From: Komarekiella atlantica HA4396-MV6
GTDB taxonomy: Bacteria; Cyanobacteriota; Cyanobacteriia; Cyanobacteriales; Nostocaceae
DNA: 64,000 nucleotides
Direction: 5' to 3'
Assembly (NCBI GenBank): GCA_019359395.1
Contig: JAHHHK010000003.1
Span: 186,001 to 250,000 of the forward strand
The position numbers and the translations under genes were made by a program. The notes below the pieces were generated by a model. The model made no database searches. It worked only from the letters and a program-made list of their open reading frames with translations, and had not been told where the DNA came from. Below, one piece after another: positions 44,907 through 53,225 of the stretch (within the stretch, counting starts at the first letter, position 1; the number at the start of each line of letters is the position of its first letter).

Positions 44907-46352
44907 TTAAATATTTATGCCAATTTTTGAAAAGAGTTTCATGTATGAAGAATAGATTTGCTCCTGAGAAAAGTTGTAACTGGCATAAGCAAATGCCCTA
45001 TTAACTAATCCTTCTCTTGTTTCCTGAGTCATTTGTAATGCTTCTAAAATACTTGAAGCTATACTTTCTACAGAGGTAGGGTCGCAGAATAAACAGTTGC
45101 CGTTTGTAACTTCTGGAATAGAACTAGAATCAGATGTAACAACTAAAGTTTTGCAGATTATTGCCTCCAGCACAGGAATGCCAAACCCTTCATAGAGTGT
45201 CGGAAAAGCAAATACAGTAGCTATATTTAGCAGTTTGCACATAGCTTGATCACTCAAGTTTTGCACCCATGTAATGTTTACATCTTTGGCAATGTCCAAA
45301 AAATTAATGAGATATTCGTGACTACATCGGACGTGAGAACAAACCACTAATTGTACATCTGAATTTATCGCTTGACGCTCAAGTAATAAAGCAAATGCTT
45401 TGACTAGCAGCAGACCATTCTTCCTAGAATCAAGAACATTAATAGCACATACAATTGGCTTAGAAAAATCGAGCCGCATCGCTTTTAGTTCATCACAAAT
45501 TTCTATTTCCTCACGTTCATACTGCGATAGTGGCATAAATGACTGATTCCAAGTTGGATATACTGTCATGCAAGCCTTTTCACAGTATTCTGGAAATAAC
45601 TCAATCAAATCTCTCTTCGTACAATCACTAATACAGACGACACCATCAGCTTTCGTTAAGCCATGATAAAACCCCAAAAAGTGTTGATCTGCAAAAATTC
45701 TAGTACCATCGTCTACATGGTAGTTTTTTTTGTAAAATGTAAAATATTTATCCTGATCATTGCGATCGCACACCAGTAGATTTGGAACTAAATCATAGAT
45801 AATCATCACAATTTTGTGAGTAAAATTCTCTATAGGATAAACCCATGTTCCATCCCAAGGCTCCGCCATGATTAGAACATCTAGTTTAAAGTTTAGAAAT
45901 TCCCATTTGGCTGGTCGCTTTAATTGCAATTTTTCGGCAGGAGCAACTTTGTTTCTTAACTTTTTAGCTACTTTTTGGATTAAATTTGATATTTTATGGA
46001 AACGTAATTTATTAGAAATTCTCCGAACTACATTATGAGAGAGGGAGTCAATCAACGGCGTAGTATTTTTATAAACTTTTACTGATGTCTGAGATGTGGT
46101 AGTAACCTCGTCATATTCTCTAAAAAACTGTTCAGCCGGAAGTGTTACAAATAAAGATGTTCTGGAAACACCAGATATTCTACTTAAAATATAAAACTCG
46201 CATCTATTACCTAGGTTATTTTGCAAAACATCAAGATGACTGCGTATCATTCTACTGACACCTATGTGATTCTTACTCAATAGAGAGGAAGAGTATAGGC
46301 CTATTTTAAGTACTTTATTTTCAGATAATGAGATTGGCTTAACGGTAGACAT
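44907..46352 (-). CDS. Glycosyltransferase family 4
   Basis: A 481-residue GT4 enzyme. The N-terminal domain begins LKIGLYSSSLLSKNHIGVSR and contains IVMIIYDLVPNLLVC. About 110-165 is a basic insertion (RISNKLRFHKISNLIQKVAK) that may touch membrane. The donor domain has KPIVCAINVLDSRKNGLLLV and FAFPTLYEGFGIPVLEAIIC, with the E-x7-E motif, then SSIPEVTNGNCLFCDP. The ATG overlaps the stop of the upstream methyltransferase by one base (TAATG), showing translational coupling. Donor and acceptor are unknown. Confidence 0.88.
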   Translation of the reverse strand: MSTVKPISLSENKVLKIGLYSSSLLSKNHIGVSRMIRSHLDVLQNNLGNRCEFYILSRISGVSRTSLFVTLPAEQFFREYDEVTTTSQTSVKVYKNTTPLIDSLSHNVVRRISNKLRFHKISNLIQKVAKKLRNKVAPAEKLQLKRPAKWEFLNFKLDVLIMAEPWDGTWVYPIENFTHKIVMIIYDLVPNLLVCDRNDQDKYFTFYKKNYHVDDGTRIFADQHFLGFYHGLTKADGVVCISDCTKRDLIELFPEYCEKACMTVYPTWNQSFMPLSQYEREEIEICDELKAMRLDFSKPIVCAINVLDSRKNGLLLVKAFALLLERQAINSDVQLVVCSHVRCSHEYLINFLDIAKDVNITWVQNLSDQAMCKLLNIATVFAFPTLYEGFGIPVLEAIICKTLVVTSDSSSIPEVTNGNCLFCDPTSVESIASSILEALQMTQETREGLVNRAFAYASYNFSQEQIYSSYMKLFSKIGINI

Positions 46353-47656
46353 TACTCTTGAACCTCCTTAACCAATCCTAAATTTTTTTTTAATTTAAGC
46401 CATAGTCTTCGCAACTTCCAAAACTTACTAGACTGCATTGCACTAATCATTGCCTCAGTTTGATCAGCTTTGTACCTTACTATCTCCAGTTCACCTTGAG
46501 TGTGTTGAAGTTGCGTTTGTGAAAGTTTTAGTTCACCTTGAGTGTGCTGAAGTTGCGTTTGTGAAAGTTTTAGTTCACCTTGAGTGTGCTGAAGTTGCGT
46601 TTGTGAAAGTTTTAGTTCACCTTGAGTGTGCTGAAGTTGCGTTTGTGAAAGTTCTAGTTCACCCTGAGTGTGCTGAAGTTGCGTTTGTGAAAGTTTTAGT
46701 TCACCTTGAGTGTGCTGAAGTTGAGTTTTTGAAAGTTCTAGTTCACTTTGAGTATATTGAAGCTGTGTTTGCGAACGTTTTAGTTCATCTTGAGCCTGCT
46801 GAAGTTGCGTTTGGGATAACTCTAAATAACTAGGATGCTTTCTAATTAATAAGTAGTCTAGAGTTGCTAGAGATAGTTTATTTAGACCACGACTTACTAA
46901 GGTAAGATTCCAACGGGTCAAAAGCTTTTGTGCTGATGCACCTAGCTTGTTTTCTGCTTCGGATACTGCTTGAGCAACAGTAGTACCAGAGTGGTTATCA
47001 TGAAAGAAAACAGCACATTTTTCTGAAAGATAGGGATAAACTGCGAGAAAATCCAAAAGCGGTTGCTCGCCAAAATGTCCGCCATCGATAAATACAAAGT
47101 CAAGCTTGCGATCGCCTACAATAGTTGGAACATCTTTTGGGCTAATACCTATTTCAAAACGTATCACATCAGATAATCCCAGCTTATTTGCCGATTCTTT
47201 AGCAAAACGTAGACCTGTTGGAAGAATGTTTTCTAGAGCATTTTTTCTGTTGCACTCTACACTAGATTCCATTTCTTCAGGATTATATACAAAAGACTCT
47301 TTCCACTCTTCAACATAACAGTCCATAGTTACAAGTTGACCGCCATTTTGTTTAAGAGCTAGTCCAATGTACATGCTGCTAAAGCCAAAAGCAGTAGAAA
47401 TTTCAAAACCACTTTTTAGCTGATTTGCGGCAATAACATAGTTAAGAATTAAACCTTCTTCATCTGTGCATGAATAGGGAAATGCTTTTTCTCTGAGTTT
47501 CCACGAACAATCCAACTCGTCAATTGCCTCTGGAGATTCAACTTTTTCCAGAGATGTATGCACACATTTAAGTTGAGTAAGTAATAATTCAGATTTTACT
47601 CTCCTTAAATCATTCAAGTTTGATGGCAAAAAGACTTCTAAAAATTCAAATTCCAT
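46352..47656 (-). CDS. SAM methyltransferase with 14-residue-repeat coiled coil
   Basis: A 434-residue protein. About 60-250 is a class I methyltransferase domain of the Methyltransf_24 type: SGFEISTAFGFSSMYIGLAL (SAM site), QLVTMDCYVEEW and FVFIDGGHFGEQPLLDFL, then AVFFHDNHSG. About 278-390 consists of eight units of a 14-residue repeat (LKLSQTQLQHTQGE type), two heptads each, predicted to form a long coiled coil about 16 nm in length. The C-terminal tail AMQSSKFWKLRRLWLKLK is shared with the GT2-like gene downstream. The repeat probably holds the enzyme in a complex of defined geometry, as coiled coils do in O-antigen length control (WbdD-like); here that is inference. Confidence 0.85.
   Translation of the reverse strand: MEFEFLEVFLPSNLNDLRRVKSELLLTQLKCVHTSLEKVESPEAIDELDCSWKLREKAFPYSCTDEEGLILNYVIAANQLKSGFEISTAFGFSSMYIGLALKQNGGQLVTMDCYVEEWKESFVYNPEEMESSVECNRKNALENILPTGLRFAKESANKLGLSDVIRFEIGISPKDVPTIVGDRKLDFVFIDGGHFGEQPLLDFLAVYPYLSEKCAVFFHDNHSGTTVAQAVSEAENKLGASAQKLLTRWNLTLVSRGLNKLSLATLDYLLIRKHPSYLELSQTQLQQAQDELKRSQTQLQYTQSELELSKTQLQHTQGELKLSQTQLQHTQGELELSQTQLQHTQGELKLSQTQLQHTQGELKLSQTQLQHTQGELKLSQTQLQHTQGELEIVRYKADQTEAMISAMQSSKFWKLRRLWLKLKKNLGLVKEVQE
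46490..46825 (-). repeat. 42-bp tandem repeat, eight units
   Basis: Eight consecutive 42-base units begin at 46490 (TTCACCTTGAGTGTG...). Units one to five are nearly identical, and unit identity falls toward 46825. The period equals 14 codons, so unit gain or loss keeps the frame and changes coiled-coil length by a fixed step. Near-identity of the central units indicates recent expansion or homogenisation. Confidence 0.93.
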
Positions 47657-47705
47657 AATAATTGCTCATCAACAATAAATGCTGTAACAGGCAAACACGA
47701 CAGAT

Positions 47706-49052
47706 CTAAGTTGAACTCTTGAGCTTTAAAAACACTTCCAAATCTTCTGGAGTTCCTAAACCATGCATTGTATCTCTATCTATTTCATAGATATACACTG
47801 CTTTTCCAGATTCAATATATTCATTGAATATAGGACAAATATAAAATTCATTATTTGTTCGTATGTTCTTGTTAATCATTGAATTTGCATACTTGACAAA
47901 TTCCCAAGTACGCCTATAGTAGTAAATCCCTACGGTGGCATGGGTACTAATTGCTTGTTTTTCAGCTACCCTTTTGACTAACCCGTTTTCGTCAGCATCA
48001 GCATAACTCCACTTACTTTCGGATGCTTCAAATGTGATCATCCCTGCGTCTGCATCTAACTCTCTCATTCTTTGGACAAAATCAGCAACAGAAGCATCTA
48101 TATACTGATCAGAATTAGCGACAATCAACTCTTCATTATCCGTCAGGTAGTCCTCAGCTAAAAGAACAGTACAAGCAGCTCCCTCAGTTAGTTGATCCAC
48201 ACAAACAATTGAAGAGTCAGGCCTTAAAGATTTTAAATAGGAACTAAGCTTATAATTGTCGAGGTGTTGCTTACGGCAGAGAAATATGAAGTAGCTGTTG
48301 GCCAGGTTCATATTTTCTACAACCCACTGAATCATTGGTTTACCGAAAACACGAATCATTGGTTTGGGGTCAATGTACCCGGCTCTGGCAAATCTACTTC
48401 CCTCACCAGCCATTGGAATCACGACTTTGATTTTGCCCACATTTTTTAAACTAGTCATGACTCTCTCAAGATTTACTTCTGATGGTTCGCTGACTTTGCA
48501 AATATGTGCCCCACAACTTTGAGCAGCTCTTAGACCAGCTTCAGAATCCTCTACAATTAAGCACTCTTCAGCATCTAAACCCATCTTGTCCATTGCCGAA
48601 AAATACATTTCAGGCGATGGTTTACCGTTTTTAACATGTTCATTACTTAAGAAGAATTCAAAATAGTCAATTAAATCTGACTTCTCAAGCATAAGTTTCA
48701 CGGTTTCCAGCCTTGAATTTGAGCAAACCGCAACTCGGTACCTTTTGTGAAGATACTCCATCATTGCTAGTTTATCAGGCTGGGGTTGACATTTTTCATT
48801 AATTATTTCAAAAGTATATTTTTGCTTTTTATCATTAATTTCTTGATGCGCCTCTCTAGGCAGATCGTATCTTATAGAAAGAATTTCTAATTTAGTTCTT
48901 GTTGGTAATGCTTTAAAGAAATATATGTGCTGCTCTCTTGTAATTGTTAATCCATAGGGTTGCAAAGCATGATTTAGAGCATCAAAATGCCACTCATCAG
49001 CATCAACAAGCACTCCATCAAGATCAAATAAAATTGCAGCAACTTTTTTCAT
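47706..49052 (-). CDS. HAD hydrolase - nucleotidyltransferase fusion
   Basis: A two-domain protein of 448 residues. About 1-200 is a HAD-IA phosphatase/phosphomutase-like domain: nucleophile Asp10 and Asp12 in FDLDGVLVD, then VCSNSR (Ser), KNGKPSPEMY (Lys) and VEDSEAGLRAA. About 208-448 is a sugar-nucleotidyltransferase: VVIPMAGEGSRFARAGY with the G-x-G-x-R loop, DPKPMI (Lys), VANSDQYID (metal Asp), and FYICPIFNEYI. It resembles bacterial pairs that dephosphorylate and activate a polyol or sugar phosphate (for example NDP-glycerol or heptose routes), here in one chain. The product sugar nucleotide is unknown. It follows the GDPD-like gene with no intergenic base. Confidence 0.87.
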   Translation of the reverse strand: MKKVAAILFDLDGVLVDADEWHFDALNHALQPYGLTITREQHIYFFKALPTRTKLEILSIRYDLPREAHQEINDKKQKYTFEIINEKCQPQPDKLAMMEYLHKRYRVAVCSNSRLETVKLMLEKSDLIDYFEFFLSNEHVKNGKPSPEMYFSAMDKMGLDAEECLIVEDSEAGLRAAQSCGAHICKVSEPSEVNLERVMTSLKNVGKIKVVIPMAGEGSRFARAGYIDPKPMIRVFGKPMIQWVVENMNLANSYFIFLCRKQHLDNYKLSSYLKSLRPDSSIVCVDQLTEGAACTVLLAEDYLTDNEELIVANSDQYIDASVADFVQRMRELDADAGMITFEASESKWSYADADENGLVKRVAEKQAISTHATVGIYYYRRTWEFVKYANSMINKNIRTNNEFYICPIFNEYIESGKAVYIYEIDRDTMHGLGTPEDLEVFLKLKSST

Positions 49053-49727
49053 TTAATTAGTCTCCTTTAATAAATTCCTCAACATTATAGGATAGTCTGT
49101 GCAAATTCCGGCTACATTCCATGCTGCAAATTCTTGACATCTAGCCAGAGATATATTCGCTGAATGTTTATGTAAATCTGGTGCTACAGCATAAACTTTT
49201 TTCCCAGCCAAATTCAGTTTATGAATCACTTGTTGAGAAAGCCAAAAATTATCAAACTCATCTAGCCAAACCACGCTAGATGTTGATTCAATAGCTCGTT
49301 CTAAAGTTTCACCTTTATCACTAACTCTGATAGCTATTTCAATTTGTGAGTTGAGACTTTTATAAACCGATGTTAAAGAATCATAATTTTCTATTCCAAC
49401 CACTAGTTCTAAATCAAATAAAAATACTTTCAATAAATTTAACTGAACAATACTTTTAACTAAAGCATTTTCATTGCCAGTATCTTTAATATTAATAGCA
49501 ATAGTTAATTGGGGATAGTTTTTTATAACTTCAACTATTTCAATCCAAGACTGTGTTTGCTCTGATGTGACTGGATCATGCTGAGCATACAAGTTATTTT
49601 TATAAGTTCGCACGTCTAATTCTAGACCAAACCCTAAATCGAGACATTCTTTGCAAGCACTAACATAATTTTCTCTGTGATAGTCTGAACCGATAATATT
49701 TCCACGATGTGCAAGTATTTCAACCAT
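49053..49727 (-). CDS. Glycerophosphodiester phosphodiesterase-like protein
   Basis: A TIM-barrel protein of 224 residues. The GDPD catalytic signatures are present: His7-Arg8 in ILAHRGN, Glu37 and Asp39 in LELDVR, and His50 in YAQHDP. The later strands are shortened, though GICTDYPIML at the end matches the GDPD close. There is no signal peptide, so it acts in the cytoplasm. Its stop abuts the start of the HAD-nucleotidyltransferase gene (no gap), implying coupled translation and a shared pathway. One possibility is release of glycerol phosphate or a related phosphate for nucleotide activation. Substrate unproven. Confidence 0.8.
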   Translation of the reverse strand: MVEILAHRGNIIGSDYHRENYVSACKECLDLGFGLELDVRTYKNNLYAQHDPVTSEQTQSWIEIVEVIKNYPQLTIAINIKDTGNENALVKSIVQLNLLKVFLFDLELVVGIENYDSLTSVYKSLNSQIEIAIRVSDKGETLERAIESTSSVVWLDEFDNFWLSQQVIHKLNLAGKKVYAVAPDLHKHSANISLARCQEFAAWNVAGICTDYPIMLRNLLKETN

Positions 49728-49754
49728 AATTTTTCATAAATTTTTATAATTTAA

Positions 49755-50498
49755 TTATGGGCTTTCAACCCCTGTATCTAGATAAGTTTTTATAGCATCA
49801 CAAGTCTCACCTGCAAACATTACTTGACCTTTATTCAACCAAATTGCTTGCTCACAAGATTGTTCTATAAAACTTAAATCATGCGATACTACTAAAACTG
49901 TTACATTTGTGTCCCAAAATTTTTCAATCCGCTGCTTACTCTTATTCTTAAAATTTTCATCTCCCACCGATAACACTTCATCTAATATCAAAATATCCGG
50001 CTGCACATCAGTAGCAATAGCAAACCCCAGTCGTGCCACCATACCTGAAGATAAAGCTTTGACAGGCACTAATGCACAATCTTGCAATTCTGCAAACTCT
50101 AAAATTGATTGTGTTCTTTCTCGCATTTCTGCCCTAGAAAAACCTAGCAGCACTCCATACAAGAGAATATTATCCATCACTGAAACTTCTGGATCAAACC
50201 CTGCTCCGAGTTCAATCAAGGGGGCAATTTGACCGCGTACCCTGATTGCACCACTTGTCGGCTGCAAAATTCCACAAATAACTTTTAGAAGCGTTGATTT
50301 TCCTGAGCCATTTGCACCAATAATTCCTAATTTATCGCCTGCATTTACAACCAAATTAATTTCATCTAGTACCAACTTTTTCGCAGGCTGACGATATTTG
50401 CCCTCGAAAAATGACAAAACTGTCTTCTTGAGATCATAAGAAAACTCTTCTTGTGTCCTTCGCCACAGCGAAACTTGATCTAGACGAATTACTTCCAT
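49755..50498 (-). CDS. Polysaccharide ABC exporter ATPase (Wzt/KpsT/TagH-like)
   Basis: ATPase of an ABC-2 polysaccharide or polyol-phosphate exporter. The N-terminus carries the subfamily's early strand (VIRLDQVSLWRRTQEEFSYDL). Walker A is GANGSGKST (61-69), signature LSSGMVARLGFA, Walker B PDILILDEVLSVGD and H-loop VVSHDLS. The segment IAPLIELGAGFDPEVSVMDN is typical of Wzt/TagH. At 247 residues it lacks the carbohydrate-binding C-terminal domain of O9a-type Wzt, so export probably does not depend on recognising a modified chain end. Its ATG is directly next to the permease gene's stop. Confidence 0.93.
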   Translation of the reverse strand: MEVIRLDQVSLWRRTQEEFSYDLKKTVLSFFEGKYRQPAKKLVLDEINLVVNAGDKLGIIGANGSGKSTLLKVICGILQPTSGAIRVRGQIAPLIELGAGFDPEVSVMDNILLYGVLLGFSRAEMRERTQSILEFAELQDCALVPVKALSSGMVARLGFAIATDVQPDILILDEVLSVGDENFKNKSKQRIEKFWDTNVTVLVVSHDLSFIEQSCEQAIWLNKGQVMFAGETCDAIKTYLDTGVESP

Positions 50499-51308
50499 CT
50501 ACAGCAAATCCATAAATTGATGTCGCCACAACTGAAAACAAGTCCATCCTAGCGATAAAATAATCACGCTACTGAGCAAAGCACCCCAAACTAAATTTAA
50601 ATCTGGTGGTGCTCCAGATAATGTAATCTGACGAAGACTTTCGATAATTGGAGATAAAGGGTTTAAACCTAAAAAGGGTTGTACCACTTTTGGAACAATA
50701 GCTGCTGGATAAAATACAGGACTGCTAATCCACAACACAAATACAACTAACTCATAAAAATAAGGTAAATCTCTAAAAAATACATATAAAGCACTTACAA
50801 AAAAACCAATTCCTATACAAACCAAAATTAGCGCTAAAATTGGAAATAGCAGTGCCAAGACATTGACTAGACTTTTGGAATTGACGAAAGTCATGACTAC
50901 CAGTAACGGTAATACCCCGATCGCAAACTGAAATATATTTGCTGCAATCATTGATAGAGGAAAAATACTGACTGGCAGGCATATTTTATTCAAAAGTGAG
51001 CCATTGCTCACTACACTACTCAATGCCTGAGAGGTGGAAGCAGAGAAAAAGTTGATTACCACCAACCCTGTAAACGCTGCCAACATATAGTTTAAAATTG
51101 AGTTACCGTAATATGACGCAAACGTTGTACCAAAAATCGCAGTGTATAATCCCGTCATAATCAACGGGTTCAACAGTGACCAATAAACTCCTAAGAACGA
51201 ACCCCGGTAACGCACTTTCAGATTCCGCTCTACTAATACGTGCAGTAATTCCCAGTACCGCCGCACTTGTAACCAAGTTGTTGAGTTACCTTTGACTGAA
51301 AGCTTCAT
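50499..51308 (-). CDS. Polysaccharide ABC exporter permease (Wzm/KpsM/TagG-like)
   Basis: Membrane subunit of an ABC-2 exporter for lipid-linked glycans, 269 residues. The N-terminal cytoplasmic amphipathic part (RRYWELLHVLVERNLKVRYR) ends in the LGVYWSLLNPLIM motif typical of this family. Six hydrophobic segments follow, with the YFYELVVFVLWISSPVFYP loop and a final LNPLSPIIESLRQ motif. It is the first gene of the minus-strand glycan cluster, so the promoter should lie in 51309-51783. With the ATPase it likely exports the polymer assembled by the glycosyltransferases that follow. Confidence 0.92.
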   Translation of the reverse strand: MKLSVKGNSTTWLQVRRYWELLHVLVERNLKVRYRGSFLGVYWSLLNPLIMTGLYTAIFGTTFASYYGNSILNYMLAAFTGLVVINFFSASTSQALSSVVSNGSLLNKICLPVSIFPLSMIAANIFQFAIGVLPLLVVMTFVNSKSLVNVLALLFPILALILVCIGIGFFVSALYVFFRDLPYFYELVVFVLWISSPVFYPAAIVPKVVQPFLGLNPLSPIIESLRQITLSGAPPDLNLVWGALLSSVIILSLGWTCFQLWRHQFMDLL

Positions 51309-51509
51309 CCTTACACACCGTCACACATCACAGGCAAGTTATTCGCGCATTTTACATGATTAGGGAATACTTTGCTGCATTAGCCTACCACCAAAATTTT
51401 ATTGTGAAAAGTATTGTATAATAAAATACAAATTTTATGAGTTTATAACTTTTACACTCCCTAGTCAACAAATTAAAAGCATTAAACTACAAAAATTGAT
51501 TTTCTATTT

Positions 51510-51662
51510 CTATTTGTTTAATAATTTTTGATATTTGGCTCCTGTGGAGTAGATCGCATACGCATCAGCATCAAATAGCACATCACCGTAGGCACTCAAT
51601 CCATCTAATAATTTTTGCTGGAATTCATGCCACGATCGCGTCAGATGGAACGTCCTTTGTGG
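51510..51662 (-). pseudogene. Possible gene remnant in the 475-base gap
   Basis: One minus-strand frame, open for 50 codons with no ATG, reads FHLTRSWHEFQQKLL, then GLSAYGDVLFDADAYAIYST and ends before TAG at 51510. The residue pattern is protein-like and HIP1-poor, unlike the AT-rich flanks. It looks like the C-terminal end of a decayed gene; I do not recognise the family. The rest of the gap (51309-51783) shows nothing else apart from the promoter space of petP and of the exporter operon. Confidence 0.35.
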
Positions 51663-51783
51663 CTAAGCTAACTATTCATTCCTTAATTTGCTCGATTGCC
51701 ACAAGTTGCTGAGAAAAACTCAACTTGATGAGTCCCGGATTCAGCTACACTGAGACTTGGTTTATCTGAAATTATAAGTAGGC

Positions 51784-51975
51784 ATGGAAATCGGACAAAA
51801 GGTTAAAGTTTTTCGTTTGCGCGATCGCGTCTCTCCTCCCGTTGTCAAAAGGCTAGGACAAGTAGGCAGCATTTTAGGTTACAAAGTCACCGATGGTGCC
51901 GGTATCGGTGTAGTCGTGCAGTTTGATGACGGTTTTTCTACTTGGTTTTTTGAAGATGAAATCAAACCTGTGTAG
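51784..51975 (+). CDS. petP: Cytochrome b6f-associated protein PetP
   Basis: A 63-residue SH3-like small protein matching the DUF2862 family. It begins MEIGQKVKVFRLRDRVSPPV and ends STWFFEDEIKPV, the hallmark of cyanobacterial PetP (Ssr2998 in Synechocystis). PetP binds the cytochrome b6f complex peripherally and influences linear electron flow and supercomplex formation. Full family length, soluble. It sits 83 bases ahead of the Get3d-type ATPase on the same strand, followed by chlG. All three concern thylakoid membrane biogenesis or function, so shared transcription is plausible. Confidence 0.88.
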   Translation: MEIGQKVKVFRLRDRVSPPVVKRLGQVGSILGYKVTDGAGIGVVVQFDDGFSTWFFEDEIKPV

Positions 51976-52058
51976 TAGATAGAACTTAAAGCGGAAGCTG
52001 AGAGTATTTGTTGAGTGCTAAGGTTGAAAAGACCGGCGGTGAAAATAGGAATCAAGTA

Positions 52059-53159
52059 ATGGCCCTGATATTGACATTTTTGGGCAAAAGCGGCGTCGCT
52101 CGTACCAAAATTGCGATCGCCGCCGCCAAATTATTGGCAAGCCAAGGTAAACGCGTACTTCTAGCAGGACATCCAGAACCAACATTTCAAATCCTGTTAG
52201 GTACTACAATTGCTCCCGACCCCCAGGAAATCGCTCCCAACTTACAAGTTGTGCAATTTCAAGCATCTGTATTGCTAGAACGCAGCTGGGACGAAGTGAA
52301 AAAACTTGAGGCGCAGTACCTCCGCACACCTATCATTAAAGAGGTTTTTGGTCAAGAACTGGTAGTATTACCAGGAATGGACAGCGCCCTTGCCCTGAAT
52401 GCCATCCGCGAATATGATGCCAGTGGCAAATATGATGCGATCGTCTACGATAGCGCAGGTGACGCTTCTACCCTCAGAACTTTGGGGCTACCAGAATCTC
52501 TCAGTTGGTATGTCCGGCGATTTCGGCAATTGTTTGTCAATTCTGACCTAGGGAAAACAATTTCAGAATCGCCCTTGATTCAACCACTGATTAGTACTTT
52601 TTTCAATATCAACTGGACGGCAGATAACTTTGCCCAACCCACCAATCAAGCCAACAATTTCTTAGAAAAGGGGAAAGCTGCTCTCGCCGACCCTAAGCGC
52701 ATTGCTGCCTTTTTGGTGACAACAGCAGACCCGATTGAGGTAGCAAGTATCCGTTATTTGTGGGGTAGCGCTCAACAAGTCGGTCTAACTGTTGGCGGAG
52801 TTCTTCTGGTATCTTCTGAGGCAAACCTCAACCTGTCAGAGGAATTTACACCTCTACCTATTAGTATTATTACTGATTCATCAACAAGTGACTGGCAACC
52901 ACTAATTGACTCCCTGCCCAACTTTGAAGCGCAAGCAGTACAAGCTCCCAAACCAATTGAAATTGACACTCACAATCGCCAAGTACGGTTGTTTTTACCA
53001 GGATTTGACAAAAAACAGGTCAAACTCACTCAGTATGGCCCAGAAGTCACAGTGGAAGCAGGAGATCAGCGGCGAAATATCTCCCTACCCCCTGCTTTGA
53101 TTGGTAGATCCGTTACTGGAGCAAAGTTTCAGAATAATTATTTGATAATTTCGTTTTAA
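52059..53159 (+). CDS. get3d: Get3d-type ArsA/Get3 ATPase with alpha-crystallin domain
   Basis: A 366-residue homologue of the tail-anchored-protein chaperone Get3. The N-terminal ATPase domain has a degenerate P-loop: FLGKSGVARTKIAIA keeps the signature Lys10 but has Arg15 where Lys is expected. VYDSAGDASTLRTLGLPE corresponds to the switch II/Walker B region. A C-terminal alpha-crystallin-like strand domain (about 300-366, RQVRLFLPGFDKKQV and ending LIISF) identifies the Get3d class, conserved in cyanobacteria and chloroplasts and described as having an incomplete active site yet binding tail-anchored proteins. The ATG at 52059 is chosen; a TTG 17 codons upstream adds an unconserved stretch. 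chlG follows 66 bases downstream. Confidence 0.9.
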   Translation: MALILTFLGKSGVARTKIAIAAAKLLASQGKRVLLAGHPEPTFQILLGTTIAPDPQEIAPNLQVVQFQASVLLERSWDEVKKLEAQYLRTPIIKEVFGQELVVLPGMDSALALNAIREYDASGKYDAIVYDSAGDASTLRTLGLPESLSWYVRRFRQLFVNSDLGKTISESPLIQPLISTFFNINWTADNFAQPTNQANNFLEKGKAALADPKRIAAFLVTTADPIEVASIRYLWGSAQQVGLTVGGVLLVSSEANLNLSEEFTPLPISIITDSSTSDWQPLIDSLPNFEAQAVQAPKPIEIDTHNRQVRLFLPGFDKKQVKLTQYGPEVTVEAGDQRRNISLPPALIGRSVTGAKFQNNYLIISF

Positions 53160-53225
53160 GTAAGTTAGGGGTTAGGAATTAATACTCATAACTCCTAATT
53201 CAGAACTCCTTAATAAGTACGCCTT

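Noticed and set aside
46490-46825. 42-base repeats as a CRISPR-like array
   Set aside because: Units are contiguous without spacers and in phase with a coding frame, so they are a coiled-coil tandem repeat.
46450-46833. 127-codon plus-strand frame across the 42-bp repeats
   Set aside because: It is the antisense of the methyltransferase coiled coil; periodic DNA keeps several frames open.
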